Source: Sphingomonas sp. PP-F2F-G114-C0414 (lineage in GTDB: Bacteria; Pseudomonadota; Alphaproteobacteria; Sphingomonadales; Sphingomonadaceae). From it: DNA of 64,000 nucleotides. The notes under the pieces were generated by a model. It did no database searches, was not told the origin of the DNA, and saw only the letters and a program-made list of their open reading frames with translations. The stretch lies in NCBI RefSeq assembly GCF_003688595.1, contig NZ_RCWT01000010.1, positions 372,001-436,000 of the forward strand, written 5' to 3'. Shown one piece after another: positions 36,765-45,655 of this stretch (its first letter is position 1; every line of letters begins with the position of its first letter). Made by a program: the position numbers and the translations under genes.

Positions 36765-37178
36765 TCAGTTCGTCATGCAGGCGGCGTTGAGGATGCCGAC
36801 GCACAGCGAGATGCTGCCCATATAGGTCGCCGCCGCGATTTCGCCGCGGACGATCCGGTCGTTGAAGTCGCGCATCACGAAATGCTGGACCACCAGGAAC
36901 GTCACGATCTGGATCACGCCCGCCAGCAACGCCCACACCGCGAACTCGACCAGCGAAACCGTATGTGTGAGCGCGGACGCGAGTGGCAGGACATAGCCGA
37001 GCAGCGCTGCACCCAGCGTGATCGCCGCAGCGGTGTTGCCTTCGCGGATCAGCGACTTTTCATGATACGGCGTCGCGACCTGATAGACGATCTTAAACAC
37101 GATCGTGAACGCCCCGGCTGCGACGAACGCGATCAGGAAGGCGAGCGCACTGGCGCCGAAGCTGTATTGGTCGATCAT
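36765..37178 (-). CDS. DUF350 (YjfL-like) membrane protein
   Basis: 137 aa, four hydrophobic helices (ALAFLIAFVAAGAFTIVFKI, AAITLGAALLGYVLPLAS, VEFAVWALLAGVIQIVTFLV, TYMGSISLCVGILNAACM). The sequence YHEKSLIREGNTAAAITLGAALLGY is the DUF350 signature. These small inner-membrane proteins are tied to PspA-family and DUF2491 genes in E. coli (yjf operon). No enzymatic motif. It probably anchors an envelope-stress assembly. Confidence 0.88.
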   Translation of the reverse strand: MIDQYSFGASALAFLIAFVAAGAFTIVFKIVYQVATPYHEKSLIREGNTAAAITLGAALLGYVLPLASALTHTVSLVEFAVWALLAGVIQIVTFLVVQHFVMRDFNDRIVRGEIAAATYMGSISLCVGILNAACMTN

Positions 37179-37210
37179 GCTGGTTCCCCCGAAGCCCTTA
37201 GCGGCAGACG

Positions 37211-37852
37211 CTAGGCGCGGAACTCGCCGAGTTCCAGTGCCACGCCGAGCATGATCTCGAACGAGACGTCGCCGGACTCGGTCTCCATGTCGATCGCGAG
37301 CAGTAATTCGCGGCCGTCGTCGCCCGGCAGGTCGCGGCTGAACAGCATGCAGGTCTGGAAGATGCGGCGATCGACGATCCCGTCGCGGTCGTCGTGCAGT
37401 TCCTCCCAGAACGTCACGGGCTCCTGCTCGCTCGCTTCGGGGCCGAACCATGCGCGGCTGTATTCGGGCAGTCCCTCGGCGGTGAAGGTGCGTGCCTTGA
37501 GCCGGCTTTTCCACGCTGGGCGCTCGGCGGCGGACGACGGGTAGCTGCTGTCCCAAGGTGCGAACAGCGTGACATCGGTGACGTCCTGCCCATCGCGGTC
37601 GTTCGACACCGCCTGGAACATGATGTCGTCGTCGGTGTAGAACCGGTGGACGAAGCCGCCCTCGTTGAGGTCGATCAGCCCCTGCGCGACGATCACCAGC
37701 GTATCGCGGTCGAACGGGAACAGAAGTTCAGACCCGAACCGGCGCCATGCAAGGGGATCGACGGTCACCGTCCGCCCCAGCGTGACGTTGCGGACGACGG
37801 GCAGGGCGTTGCCGTCAAGCGCTGGCTTGCGGCCGAACAGGCGATCGAACAT
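37211..37852 (-). CDS. DUF2491 (YjfK-like) protein
   Basis: 213 aa soluble protein beginning MFDRLFGRKP. It is acidic with a DDIMFQAVS segment and a FWEELHDDRDGIVDRRIFQTCML stretch shared by the YjfK/DUF2491 family. No signal peptide or membrane helix. It is first in the leftward half of the cluster, divergent from the DUF2170 gene across 128 bases. The molecular role is unknown; genomic linkage to PspA suggests envelope-stress or membrane maintenance. Confidence 0.85.
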   Translation of the reverse strand: MFDRLFGRKPALDGNALPVVRNVTLGRTVTVDPLAWRRFGSELLFPFDRDTLVIVAQGLIDLNEGGFVHRFYTDDDIMFQAVSNDRDGQDVTDVTLFAPWDSSYPSSAAERPAWKSRLKARTFTAEGLPEYSRAWFGPEASEQEPVTFWEELHDDRDGIVDRRIFQTCMLFSRDLPGDDGRELLLAIDMETESGDVSFEIMLGVALELGEFRA

Positions 37853-37980
37853 GCAATCCTCGCGTGTGTGTGGTTGGCGTGCCTCTTAGGGCAAAGCGCG
37901 AGCCGTCGCAAAGCGCCATTGGCGTGCCTCTCGTGCGCGCCTATGTGTCTCCGCGAGCGACAAGCACGGGAGTTCTTGCA

Positions 37981-38415
37981 TTGACCGACATCTGGACCGT
38001 CCGCTGCCTCAAGGCAGCGCTCGACACGTCCGAGCCTGCGAAAGCCGGCGAGTTTTCCGCGCGGATCCTGGAGGGTGCGGACCCGGTGCTGCTGGTGACG
38101 ATGCACCACCACGGCGACCTCGAACTGTTCGTCAACGTCAGCGACGCTCAGATCGCTGCCTCGACGCTGTTGTGGCCATGCGACGAACAGGAGGATCCTT
38201 TGGCATTCAACACCTTCCTGCTGAAGTCGCAGAAGCTGGTGCCGCTGTCGAACTTCGGGATCGGTACGGTCGATGGCCGTGATTATTACGAGTTGTTCGG
38301 CGAACTCGCGACGTCGAGCCCGCTCGATACCGTGATCATCGAACTGCGCACGCTTGCCGAGAATGCGATCGATGCGGCCACCGATCTGCGCCACGCGCAG
38401 ATCCCGGTTGCCTGA
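37981..38415 (+). CDS. DUF2170 (YjfI-like) protein
   Basis: 144 aa. A TTG at 37981 is taken as start, with GGGAG 8-12 bases before; a longer open frame from 37864 adds a sequence overlapping the divergent promoter and is not supported. The protein has VLLVTMHHHGDLELFVNVSDAQI and DPLAFNTFLLKSQKLVPLSNFGI, matching the YjfI family. It is soluble. It stands 38 bases before the PspA-family gene and is its usual partner in E. coli and many proteobacteria. Confidence 0.83.
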   Translation: MTDIWTVRCLKAALDTSEPAKAGEFSARILEGADPVLLVTMHHHGDLELFVNVSDAQIAASTLLWPCDEQEDPLAFNTFLLKSQKLVPLSNFGIGTVDGRDYYELFGELATSSPLDTVIIELRTLAENAIDAATDLRHAQIPVA

Positions 38416-38453
38416 AATCATCGCCTGATTTAGATACAAACGGAGAGACTGGC

Positions 38454-39203
38454 ATGGCCATCTGGAGCAAGCTTTTCACCCTCGGTCGCGCCGGTGCGCA
38501 TGAAGCGGGTGCGGCGGTCGTCGACGCGAACGCGCTGCGTATCCTCGACCAGGAAATTCGCGATGCCGACAAGGCGCAGGGCAAGGCACGCGACGATCTC
38601 GCGGGGCTGGTAGCGCGTCGTCGCATCCTCGAAACCGAGGTCGAGAGTTTCCGTGCTCAGGCAACCAAGTACGAGGCTTCGGCGCGGATCGCGGTCGAGA
38701 AGGGCAACATGGATCTCGCGCGCCAGGTCGCGCAGAGGATCGCCGATCTCGAACAGGACATCGCGCTGAAGTCCCCTCAGGTCGAGGACATGCGCGCCGC
38801 CGAGGAGCAGATCCACACCGCCGTCGCGCAGACCGACCGCAAGATCGAACAGCTCCGCCGCGAGGTCGAGGTCGTGAAGGTCAACGAGTCGGTGCAGAAG
38901 GCGCAGGCCTCGGTCGCGTCGGGCAGCATGGGTGCGGGCAACAAGCTGGGCTCGGCAGCGGACAGCCTCGCGCGTATTCGTGAACGCCAGGCGATCCGCG
39001 GCGAGCGGATCAAGGCGGCGGGTGAGTTGGAAGACCGTCGTACTGGTGCCGATCTCGACGAGAAGCTGCGGCTCGCGGGTATCGGCCCCGGCCAGTCGTC
39101 CGCGGACGACGTGCTCGCGCGCCTGACCGCACCGAAGACGCCGGAACTCGGCCAGACGCTGCAGATCGGGCAGCGCGACGACTCCAAGACGTCGGACTCC
39201 TGA
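38454..39203 (+). CDS. PspA/IM30-family protein (YjfJ-like)
   Basis: 249 aa, almost wholly alpha-helical and charged, as in PspA/Vipp1 ESCRT-III-like proteins that coat and repair membranes. The start MAIWSKLFTLGR gives a short amphipathic helix. Coiled coil covers about 25-160, with RQVAQRIADLEQDI and QTDRKIEQLRREVEVVK. The tail (after ~165) is less ordered and Gly/Ala/Asp-rich. Upstream AAACGGAGAG is a good site. The stop overlaps the next start (TGATG). It is a YjfJ-branch member with no pspF, pspB or pspC nearby, so it is probably not sigma-54 controlled. Confidence 0.9.
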   Translation: MAIWSKLFTLGRAGAHEAGAAVVDANALRILDQEIRDADKAQGKARDDLAGLVARRRILETEVESFRAQATKYEASARIAVEKGNMDLARQVAQRIADLEQDIALKSPQVEDMRAAEEQIHTAVAQTDRKIEQLRREVEVVKVNESVQKAQASVASGSMGAGNKLGSAADSLARIRERQAIRGERIKAAGELEDRRTGADLDEKLRLAGIGPGQSSADDVLARLTAPKTPELGQTLQIGQRDDSKTSDS

Positions 39204-40372
39204 TGCGCCGGATCGCGGTCGACCCGCGCGGCGACTGGCGCGAGCGGGCCGACGCGATCGGGTTCGTCTATCACGACACGGATGGCGAACCCTATTGGGA
39301 CGAGGGCGCGGCGTATGCCTTCACGCTGGCGGAAATCGAGGATGACCTCGAACCCGCCGCGGAACAGCTGCACGCGATGTGCCTCGATCTGGTCGACGAG
39401 GTGGTCCGCGATCAGCAACTGATGGAACGTCTCGCGATCCCGCGCGAGCAATGGAACTACGTTGCGGAGACGTGGCGGACGCGCCAGCCATCGCTCTACG
39501 GGCGGTTCGATTTCGCGTATGACGGCACCGGGCCGGCCAAGCTCTACGAGTATAATGCCGACACGCCGACCTCGGTGTTCGAATGCGCGACGTTCCAGTG
39601 GATGTGGCTGGAGGACCTGCTCGCCAGCGGTGCGCTGCCGGCAGGGACCGATCAGTTCAACAGCCTGTTCGACAAGCTGCGCGAGCGGTTCCGGGCGCTG
39701 TTTCCGAGCGGCGGCTTCGTCCATTTCGCGGCGGATGCGAGTGCCATCGAGGACCGCCAGACGGTGCGGTTCTTCGAGGATCTGGCGTCGCAGGTCGGGA
39801 TCGAGCCGAAGTTCGTCGAGATGAAGGATATCGGCCTCGCTGCGGACGGGCGCTTCGTCGACACCGACGGCTTCGAGGTGCAGGCCGCGTTCAAGCTGTA
39901 TCCGTGGGAGTTCATGCTCCGCGAGCCCTATGCGCCGAACCTGTCGCGCGCCGACGTGCGCTGGATCGAGCCCGCGTGGAAATCGATCCTGTCGAACAAG
40001 GGCATCCTGCCGTTGCTGTGGGAGCGGCATCCCGAGCATCCGAACCTGCTCCCCGCGTTCTTCGACGACGATCCCGCCGCGAAGATTCTGGGGCCTAAGT
40101 ATGTGCGCAAGCCTTTGTTCTCGCGTGAGGGGGCGAACGTCGAGGTGATCGGCGAGGACGGCCACGCGGTGCTCGACCAGGGGTATGGCGCGGAGGGCGC
40201 GGTCCGCCAGGCCTATGCGCCTCCACCCGTGTTCGACGGCCGCCATCCGGTGATCGGCGCGTGGATGGTCGGCAACGAAGCCGCGGGGATCGGCGTTCGG
40301 GAGGATGACACGGTCGTGACGCGCAATCTCGCGCGGTTCGTGCCGCATATCATCGAGGCGAATGATGACTGA
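39203..40372 (+). CDS. glutathionylspermidine synthase-like ATP-grasp ligase (YjfC/YgiC type)
   Basis: 389 aa, the length of the amide-ligase domain alone; the amidase half of E. coli Gss is absent. The sequence shows GRFDFAYDGTGPAKLYEYNADTPTSVFE and PWEFMLREPYAPN, both of the GSP-synthase family, then SNKGILPLLWERHP and an ATP-grasp C-terminal part ending EDDTVVTRNLARFVPH. YjfC/YgiC proteins form amide bonds on an unknown substrate, possibly a peptide or a partner protein of the cluster. It is translationally coupled to pspA and overlaps the ankyrin gene by 11 bases. Confidence 0.9.
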   Translation: MRRIAVDPRGDWRERADAIGFVYHDTDGEPYWDEGAAYAFTLAEIEDDLEPAAEQLHAMCLDLVDEVVRDQQLMERLAIPREQWNYVAETWRTRQPSLYGRFDFAYDGTGPAKLYEYNADTPTSVFECATFQWMWLEDLLASGALPAGTDQFNSLFDKLRERFRALFPSGGFVHFAADASAIEDRQTVRFFEDLASQVGIEPKFVEMKDIGLAADGRFVDTDGFEVQAAFKLYPWEFMLREPYAPNLSRADVRWIEPAWKSILSNKGILPLLWERHPEHPNLLPAFFDDDPAAKILGPKYVRKPLFSREGANVEVIGEDGHAVLDQGYGAEGAVRQAYAPPPVFDGRHPVIGAWMVGNEAAGIGVREDDTVVTRNLARFVPHIIEANDD

Positions 40373-40883
40373 CGCGCGAGACCTGCCCCCGTTGCCGCCG
40401 ATGGAGCGACTGGTCGAACTGATGTTCGATGCCGCACGGACGGGGCGGGACGAGATGATCCCGGCGTTGTTGCAGGCGGGCGTGGATATCGAGGTGACCG
40501 ATGCGAAGGGCTACACGCCGCTGGTGATCGCCAGTTACAATGGCCAGGCCGAGGCGACGGCGGCGCTGCTCGCGGCAGGTGCGCAGGTCGACGGCGCAGC
40601 TGACGCGCGGGGTAACACCGCGCTGATGGGCGTCTGCTTCAAGGGCTATGCCGAGATCGCGCAGATCCTGATCGATGCGGGTGCCGACGTGAACCGACGG
40701 AATGGCGTCGGCCAGACGGCGCTGATGATGGCGGCGCTGGTAAACAAGACGGCGATCATCGATCTGTTGTTAGAACACGGTGCGGACCCGGCGATCGTCG
40801 ATGCGGCAGGGAACAGCGTGCATTCGCTGGCGGTGTCGCAGGGCAATGCGGCTTTGGCCGAGCGCTTCGCAACGACCGGCTAA
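40362..40883 (+). CDS. ankyrin-repeat protein
   Basis: 173 aa with about four ankyrin repeats from residue 25 to 165 (for example DAKGYTPLVIASYNGQAEAT, DARGNTALMGVCFKGYAEI, VGQTALMMAALVNKTAII). No signal peptide or membrane helix. The start lies inside the ligase gene, so it is co-translated with the PspA-ligase operon. E. coli yjf operons lack it, so it is an addition here. It probably serves as a protein-binding partner of the ligase or PspA-family protein. Confidence 0.9.
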   Translation: MMTDARDLPPLPPMERLVELMFDAARTGRDEMIPALLQAGVDIEVTDAKGYTPLVIASYNGQAEATAALLAAGAQVDGAADARGNTALMGVCFKGYAEIAQILIDAGADVNRRNGVGQTALMMAALVNKTAIIDLLLEHGADPAIVDAAGNSVHSLAVSQGNAALAERFATTG

Positions 40884-40894
40884 CTCCTCCAAAG

Positions 40895-40949
40895 TGTTCA
40901 CCCGCGAAGGCGGGTGCCCAGACTGGGCACCCGCCTTCGCGGGTGAACA
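40895..40949. repeat. REP-like palindrome, copy 2 (likely terminator)
   Basis: A 55-base palindrome with arms TGTTCACCCGCGAAGGCGGG plus TGCCCAG on each side of a single A. It lies 11 bases after the ankyrin gene stop and 8 bases before the convergent trhO stop, so it can end both transcripts. The core CGCGAAGGCG relates it to the copies at 51694-51771 and, more loosely, to 22431-22533 and 57503-57607. Confidence 0.85.
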
Positions 40950-40957
40950 AGCTTCTG

Positions 40958-41932
40958 TCAGTCGTCAGCCTCTCGCTCAGCACCGGCATGAGTCTTAGGC
41001 AACACCGCCCCGACATGCGCCTCGCCCCGCGCCTCCGCCAACCGAACCTGCCGCTCCCGCTCGGCATAGCCCGCACGCTGAGTCTCATCCCGCGCATCAT
41101 GACACGCCGGGCAACTCACCCCCTCGAGATACAGCGCAGACGACCGATGCGCGACACTCACCGGCATCCGGCACGCATGACACAGGACATGGCTTCCCAA
41201 CGCGAGCCCATGTCCGACCGCAACCCGCTGATCGAACACGAAACACTCCCCCTCCCACAGGCTCTCCGCCGCGGGCACGGTCTCCAAATATTTCAGGATG
41301 CCGCCCTTGAGGTGATACACCTCGTCCAGTCCCTCGGCCTTCAGAAACGCGGTCGACTTCTCGCAGCGTATCCCCCCGGTGCAGAACATCGCGATCTTCG
41401 GCGGCGGGCCGTCCCCGACCAGCTCGTCACGATGCTCGCGAAACCACGCCGGAAAATCGCGGAACGTCCGCGTCTGAGGATCGACCGCGCCGGCGAACGT
41501 GCCGACCGCGACCTCGTAATCGTTGCGCGTGTCGATCACGATCGTCCCCGGCTCGGCGATCAGCGCGTTCCAGTCCGCCGGCTCGACATAATGGCCGACG
41601 CCCTCCAGCGGATCGATCGCAGGCTCGCCCATTGTGACGATCTCGCGCTTCAGCCGGACCTTCATACGGTGGAACGGCATCACCGCGGCGCGCGATTCCT
41701 TCACGTCGAGGTCGGCACACCCCGGCAGCGCGCGAATATGCGCGAGCACCGCGTCGATCCCCACTTCGGACCCGGCGATTGTCCCGTTGATCCCCTCGGC
41801 GGCAAGCAGCAGCGTCCCCTTCACGCCGTTCGAGCAGCACACGAGCGCGAGCGGCGGCTGGATAGCGGCGATATCGGCGAACGGCGTGAAGCGGTACAGC
41901 GCCACGACGCGGATGGGCAGGGTTTCGGTCAT
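40958..41932 (-). CDS. trhO: tRNA uridine-34 hydroxylase TrhO (rhodanese-like)
   Basis: 324 aa, usual length for YceA/TrhO. The N-terminal half has [14 protein letters not shown] and [14 protein letters not shown]. The rhodanese domain shows [15 protein letters not shown] and the Cys loop [15 protein letters not shown] followed by [13 protein letters not shown]. The C-terminal CHACRMPVS and [10 protein letters not shown] form a possible zinc site. TrhO makes 5-hydroxyuridine at position 34 of certain tRNAs with oxygen. No operon partner. Confidence 0.93.
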   Translation of the reverse strand: MTETLPIRVVALYRFTPFADIAAIQPPLALVCCSNGVKGTLLLAAEGINGTIAGSEVGIDAVLAHIRALPGCADLDVKESRAAVMPFHRMKVRLKREIVTMGEPAIDPLEGVGHYVEPADWNALIAEPGTIVIDTRNDYEVAVGTFAGAVDPQTRTFRDFPAWFREHRDELVGDGPPPKIAMFCTGGIRCEKSTAFLKAEGLDEVYHLKGGILKYLETVPAAESLWEGECFVFDQRVAVGHGLALGSHVLCHACRMPVSVAHRSSALYLEGVSCPACHDARDETQRAGYAERERQVRLAEARGEAHVGAVLPKTHAGAEREADD

Positions 41933-41984
41933 CGGTTCATCGTGCAGGGGGGGGGCGCTCCCTTAGCGCAAGTCGTCCGCCGCG

Positions 41985-42350
41985 TCAGCCTCCGGTGATG
42001 ATCATCCCGTCGACCACTGCGACGGGCCATGGCGTCAGCCGCGTGCCCCCGCACGGTCCGCCGACGCACGCGCCGCTGTCGATCTCGAACAACGCGGAGT
42101 GCCAACTGCACGCGATCAGGTCTCCGCGCGGCGTGAGGTAGTCGTCGAGCACCTGCGCGAGCGGCAGTCCCATGTGCGGACAGCGATCGACAAAGCCGAA
42201 CACCGCATCATCCTTGCGCACGACGAAGCCATGGAAACGGCCGGCGCGCATCTGCAGCACGAAGTTCCGCGCCTTGCCGTCGGCGACGGCATCGAGTGGC
42301 ACGAGTTTGATCCCGCCCGGCGTCGCGGTCAGCCGTTCGCCGTCGCTCAT
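41985..42350 (-). CDS. Rieske 2Fe-2S protein in the tyrosine operon
   Basis: 121 aa. The start at 42350 overlaps the maiA stop by ATGA. The Rieske ligands are C57 and H59 in RCPHMG and C81 and H84 in CSWHSALF. The protein ends with CVGGPCGGTRLTPWPV, a typical Rieske ferredoxin closing. There is no signal or membrane anchor, so it is a soluble electron carrier or regulatory ferredoxin. The role within homogentisate breakdown is not clear; it takes the operon place where a fumarylacetoacetate hydrolase gene often sits. Confidence 0.87.
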   Translation of the reverse strand: MSDGERLTATPGGIKLVPLDAVADGKARNFVLQMRAGRFHGFVVRKDDAVFGFVDRCPHMGLPLAQVLDDYLTPRGDLIACSWHSALFEIDSGACVGGPCGGTRLTPWPVAVVDGMIITGG

Positions 42351-42991
42351 GCGCGGTCGGCATCTGGCTGCCGGTCCGGGTGCGCGGCGGCGAAGGCGGG
42401 GAGGGCGCGGGCTTTGTCGGCTGCGGCCTCGAGGCGGGGGTAAGGCGAGAGATCGACCGCAAACCGTTCCGCGGAGTAGACCTGCGGGACGAGGTGACAA
42501 TCGGCGATCGTCGGTGTCGCGCCGAACGCGAAGCCGTTACCATAGCGCGCGATCTGCGTCTCGAGCGCGGCGAAACCGTCGCCGATCCAACGCGCAATCC
42601 AGCGGTTCACCGCCGCCTCGTCGGCCCCGAACTCGGTGCGCAAGGTGTTCAGGATACGAAGATTGTTAACCGGATGAATGTCGCAGGCGATCGTTGCGGC
42701 CATCGCACGGACGATCGCGCGGCCGTTCGCGTCGGCGGGGAGCAGCGGGGGATCGGGATAGGTCTCGTCGATCCATTCGAGGATCGCGGGGCTCTGTGTC
42801 AGGACCGCGTCGTCGTTCTCCAGCGCCGGCACGAGTCCGTGCGGGTTGAGCGAGCGATAACCGGCGTCGCGTTGCTCGCCTTTGCGAAGGTCGTGCGTGA
42901 CCTGCGCATACGCCACGCCCTTCAGCGCCAGCGCGATGCGGACTCGGTAGGCGGTGGTCGAGCGCCAGTAGCCGTGCAGCGTCAGGCTCAC
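42347..42991 (-). CDS. maiA: maleylacetoacetate isomerase
   Basis: 214 aa, zeta-class GST fold. [21 protein letters not shown] gives the zeta-class Ser/Thr-rich catalytic start (usual form SSxSxRVRIAL). [26 protein letters not shown] binds glutathione. [17 protein letters not shown] is the distinctive zeta-class segment. It converts maleylacetoacetate to fumarylacetoacetate after HmgA. Its start overlaps the hmgA stop by ATGA. Confidence 0.93.
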   Translation of the reverse strand: MSLTLHGYWRSTTAYRVRIALALKGVAYAQVTHDLRKGEQRDAGYRSLNPHGLVPALENDDAVLTQSPAILEWIDETYPDPPLLPADANGRAIVRAMAATIACDIHPVNNLRILNTLRTEFGADEAAVNRWIARWIGDGFAALETQIARYGNGFAFGATPTIADCHLVPQVYSAERFAVDLSPYPRLEAAADKARALPAFAAAHPDRQPDADRA

Positions 42992-44322
42992 TTCGGCAGG
43001 ATCGCCTTGGGAAAATCCGACCAGACCGCATCGTAATCGAGCTGCGAATGCTCCAGCGCATAGGCGGTCGGCTTGTACGGCCAGCAGCTCTCCAGCATGA
43101 AGGCCATCGTCCCGTCGATCTTGTGCGGCTTCAGGTCGGCCGCGCTCGCACCCTGCCAGCTCGCCAGATCCGGCCCATGGCCCGACATGAGGTTATGCAG
43201 CGAGATGCCGCCCGGCGCGAACCCTTCGGCCTTCGCGTCATACGCGCCGGTGATCAGCCCCATCGCTTCGGACATCACGTTGCGGTGGAACCAGGGCGGG
43301 CGGAACGTCCCCTCGGCGACCATCCAGCGCGGCGGGAAGATCACGAAATCGGCGTTCGCGCGACCGGGCACATCGCTCGGCGAGGTCAGCAGCGTGAAGA
43401 TCGACGGATCGGGATGGTCGAAGCTGACCGTGTTGATCGTGTTGAACCGTGACAGGTCGTAGCGCCACGGCGCAAGGTTGCCGTGCCACGCGACAACGTC
43501 GAGCGGCGAGTGATCGAGTGTGGTGGACCACAGCGAACCCATGAACTTCTGGACGACCTCGACCGGTTCGTCGCGGTCCTCGAACCACGCGACCGGAGTC
43601 TCGAAATCGCGCGGGTTGGCGAGGCCATTGGCGCCGATCGGACCGAGATCGGGCAGGCGGAACAGCGCGCCGTGATTCTCCGCGACATAGCCGCGCGCTT
43701 CGCCATTGGGGAGTTCGGCGCGGAAGCGGACGCCGCGGGGGATCAGCGCAATCTGGCCGGGGGCGATGTCGATCCGGCCGAGTTCGGTCAGCAACCGGAG
43801 CCGTCCGGCCTGCGGCACGAACAGCAGTTCGCCGTCCGCATCCATGAAAACGCGCGAGGTCATGTCGGTGTTGGCGGCGTAGACGTGGAGTGCGACACCT
43901 TCCAGATCGGCGGGATCGCGGTTGGCGAGCATCGTCGTCATGCCGTCGATCAAATCAGTGCCGGGGGCGGGCGCCTCGATCGGGTCCCAGCGCAGGCGGT
44001 TGGGCGCGAGCGGCGCGTCGGTCGTGCCGGGCGCGAACCGCTTTGCGCCGGTGTAGCGCTCGAATGGCGGATGTTCCGCGGTCGGGCGCATTCGGTAGAG
44101 CCAGCTGCGACGGTTCTCATGGCGGGGCGCGGTGAAGGCGGTGCCGGAGAGCTGCTCGGTATAGAGGCCGAACGCGGGACGCTGGGGCGAATTGCGGCCG
44201 ATCGGGAGCGCGCCGGTGATCGCCTCGGTCGATACGTGGTTGCCGAAGCCGGGCTGATACGCCGTGTATTCGGTCTGGCCGGCGGTCTCGCCTGCGGCAT
44301 TGGTCGGCTGGTGGATTGTCAT
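42988..44322 (-). CDS. hmgA: homogentisate 1,2-dioxygenase
   Basis: 444 aa. The start at 44322 has GGAGAGGAA upstream; a longer frame to 44406 is not needed. The N-terminal [19 protein letters not shown] and later [18 protein letters not shown] with Fe-binding His and Glu, then LMSGHGPD with the second His, match the enzyme family. It opens the homogentisate ring to maleylacetoacetate with O2. It lies 183 bases after hppD and is coupled to maiA. Confidence 0.95.
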   Translation of the reverse strand: MTIHQPTNAAGETAGQTEYTAYQPGFGNHVSTEAITGALPIGRNSPQRPAFGLYTEQLSGTAFTAPRHENRRSWLYRMRPTAEHPPFERYTGAKRFAPGTTDAPLAPNRLRWDPIEAPAPGTDLIDGMTTMLANRDPADLEGVALHVYAANTDMTSRVFMDADGELLFVPQAGRLRLLTELGRIDIAPGQIALIPRGVRFRAELPNGEARGYVAENHGALFRLPDLGPIGANGLANPRDFETPVAWFEDRDEPVEVVQKFMGSLWSTTLDHSPLDVVAWHGNLAPWRYDLSRFNTINTVSFDHPDPSIFTLLTSPSDVPGRANADFVIFPPRWMVAEGTFRPPWFHRNVMSEAMGLITGAYDAKAEGFAPGGISLHNLMSGHGPDLASWQGASAADLKPHKIDGTMAFMLESCWPYKPTAYALEHSQLDYDAVWSDFPKAILPK

Positions 44323-44505
44323 GGCTTCCTCTCCGTCACCTGTTCCGATCAACGCCCGAACCGCCGGCCGTTCAAACTCTTTTCGAACCGCGACCCCGTC
44401 GGTCACGGCGAAGCCGCGCCCTATGGGACGGCACCGTCCGCGCCGGCCGGTCGACGGCAGCGCCTGCGCGCTGCATCCCGACCGAAGCTGCGCTTCAATC
44501 CTCGA

Positions 44506-45576
44506 TCAGGCGTCGACGGTGATCACGCCGCGGCGGATCTGGTCAAGCTCGATCGACTCGTACAACGCCTGGAAATTGCCGTTGCCGAAGCCTTCATTCC
44601 CCTTGCGCTGGATGATCTCGAAGAAGATCGGCCCGAACATGTTCTCGGTAAAGATCTGGAGCAACAACCCCTCTTCGCCGACATTGCCGTCGATCAGGAT
44701 GCGGTTGCGGCGCAGGCGTTCGAGGTCGTGGCCGTGGTTCGGCACGCGCTTGTCGACCAGCTCGTAATAGGTCTCGATCGTGTCCTGCAGCTTGACGCCG
44801 CGGGCGCGGAGCTTCTCGACTGTCTCGAAGATATCGTCGGTGGTCAGCGCCAGATGCTGGATACCCTCGCCGTTGTAATCCTTGATGAATTCCTCGATCT
44901 GGCTCTTGTCGTCCTGGCTCTCGTTGAGCGGGATCCGAATCGCGCGGTCGGGCGCGATCATCGCCTGGCTGAACAGCCCGGTCGCCTTGCCCTTGATGTC
45001 GAAATACTTTTGCTCCTCGAAGCCGAAGATCTGCCCGTAGAACTCCGCCCAGGTCCGCATCTGGCCACGCTTCACGTTGTGCGTGAGGTGATCGAGCAGA
45101 TCGAGGCCGACGTTGTTCTCGGCCTCGGCTTCGGCAGCGCCAGGAACCGCATTCCAGTCGTCGTACAGGCTGCCGGCCGCGCCATGCTTGTCGACTAAAT
45201 ACAGTAGCGAACCGCCGATCCCGTCGAGCACATAGCTACCCTCGCCGAGTGCACCCATGCTGGCATCGGCCGCCTTGGCACCGCGTGCGAGCGCCGCATC
45301 GAACGCCGCCTTGGCGTCATGGACGCGGAACGCCATGCCGCTCGCCGACGGGCCATGATCTGCGCGGAATGCCGCCGCATGGCCACCGTCCTCACGGTTG
45401 AGCAACAGGTTGATGCGGCCCTGCTTGTAGCGCGTAACGGCCTTGGTCGGGTGGGTCGAGGCGGCGACGAAGCCGAACTGCTCGAACTGCGCGGCCATCC
45501 GGTCGGGATCGGGCGAAGTGAATTCGGCGAACTCGAACCCGTCGAGACCCATCGGGTTTACGTCCATATGGTCCAT
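44506..45576 (-). CDS. hppD: 4-hydroxyphenylpyruvate dioxygenase
   Basis: 356 aa. The start at 45576 (MDHMDVNPMGLDGFEFAEF) has AGGATG upstream; the frame to 45639 runs into the operator. Iron ligands are the His of DHLTHNV, the His of GIQHLALTTDDIF and the Glu of FFEIIQRKGNEGFG, the last also giving the conserved C-terminal helix. It turns 4-hydroxyphenylpyruvate into homogentisate, the step before hmgA. It is the first gene of the leftward operon and divergent from a MarR-type gene. Confidence 0.95.
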   Translation of the reverse strand: MDHMDVNPMGLDGFEFAEFTSPDPDRMAAQFEQFGFVAASTHPTKAVTRYKQGRINLLLNREDGGHAAAFRADHGPSASGMAFRVHDAKAAFDAALARGAKAADASMGALGEGSYVLDGIGGSLLYLVDKHGAAGSLYDDWNAVPGAAEAEAENNVGLDLLDHLTHNVKRGQMRTWAEFYGQIFGFEEQKYFDIKGKATGLFSQAMIAPDRAIRIPLNESQDDKSQIEEFIKDYNGEGIQHLALTTDDIFETVEKLRARGVKLQDTIETYYELVDKRVPNHGHDLERLRRNRILIDGNVGEEGLLLQIFTENMFGPIFFEIIQRKGNEGFGNGNFQALYESIELDQIRRGVITVDA

Positions 45577-45592
45577 GATCACATCCTGACAG

Positions 45593-45612
45593 TTGGTATC
45601 CGTTGTTACCAA
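45593..45612. promoter_or_regulatory. inverted repeat, candidate MarR operator at hppD
   Basis: TTGGTA (45593-45598) and TACCAA (45607-45612) form a perfect inverted repeat with an 8-base spacer. It lies 17 bases before hppD and 44 bases before the MarR-type gene. A second weaker GTTGAACAAC follows at 45621-45630. The size fits a MarR-dimer operator. Confidence 0.6.
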
Positions 45613-45655
45613 TCTGCCGGGTTGAACAACTGGTGTCAATCGTTACGATTTCCAC

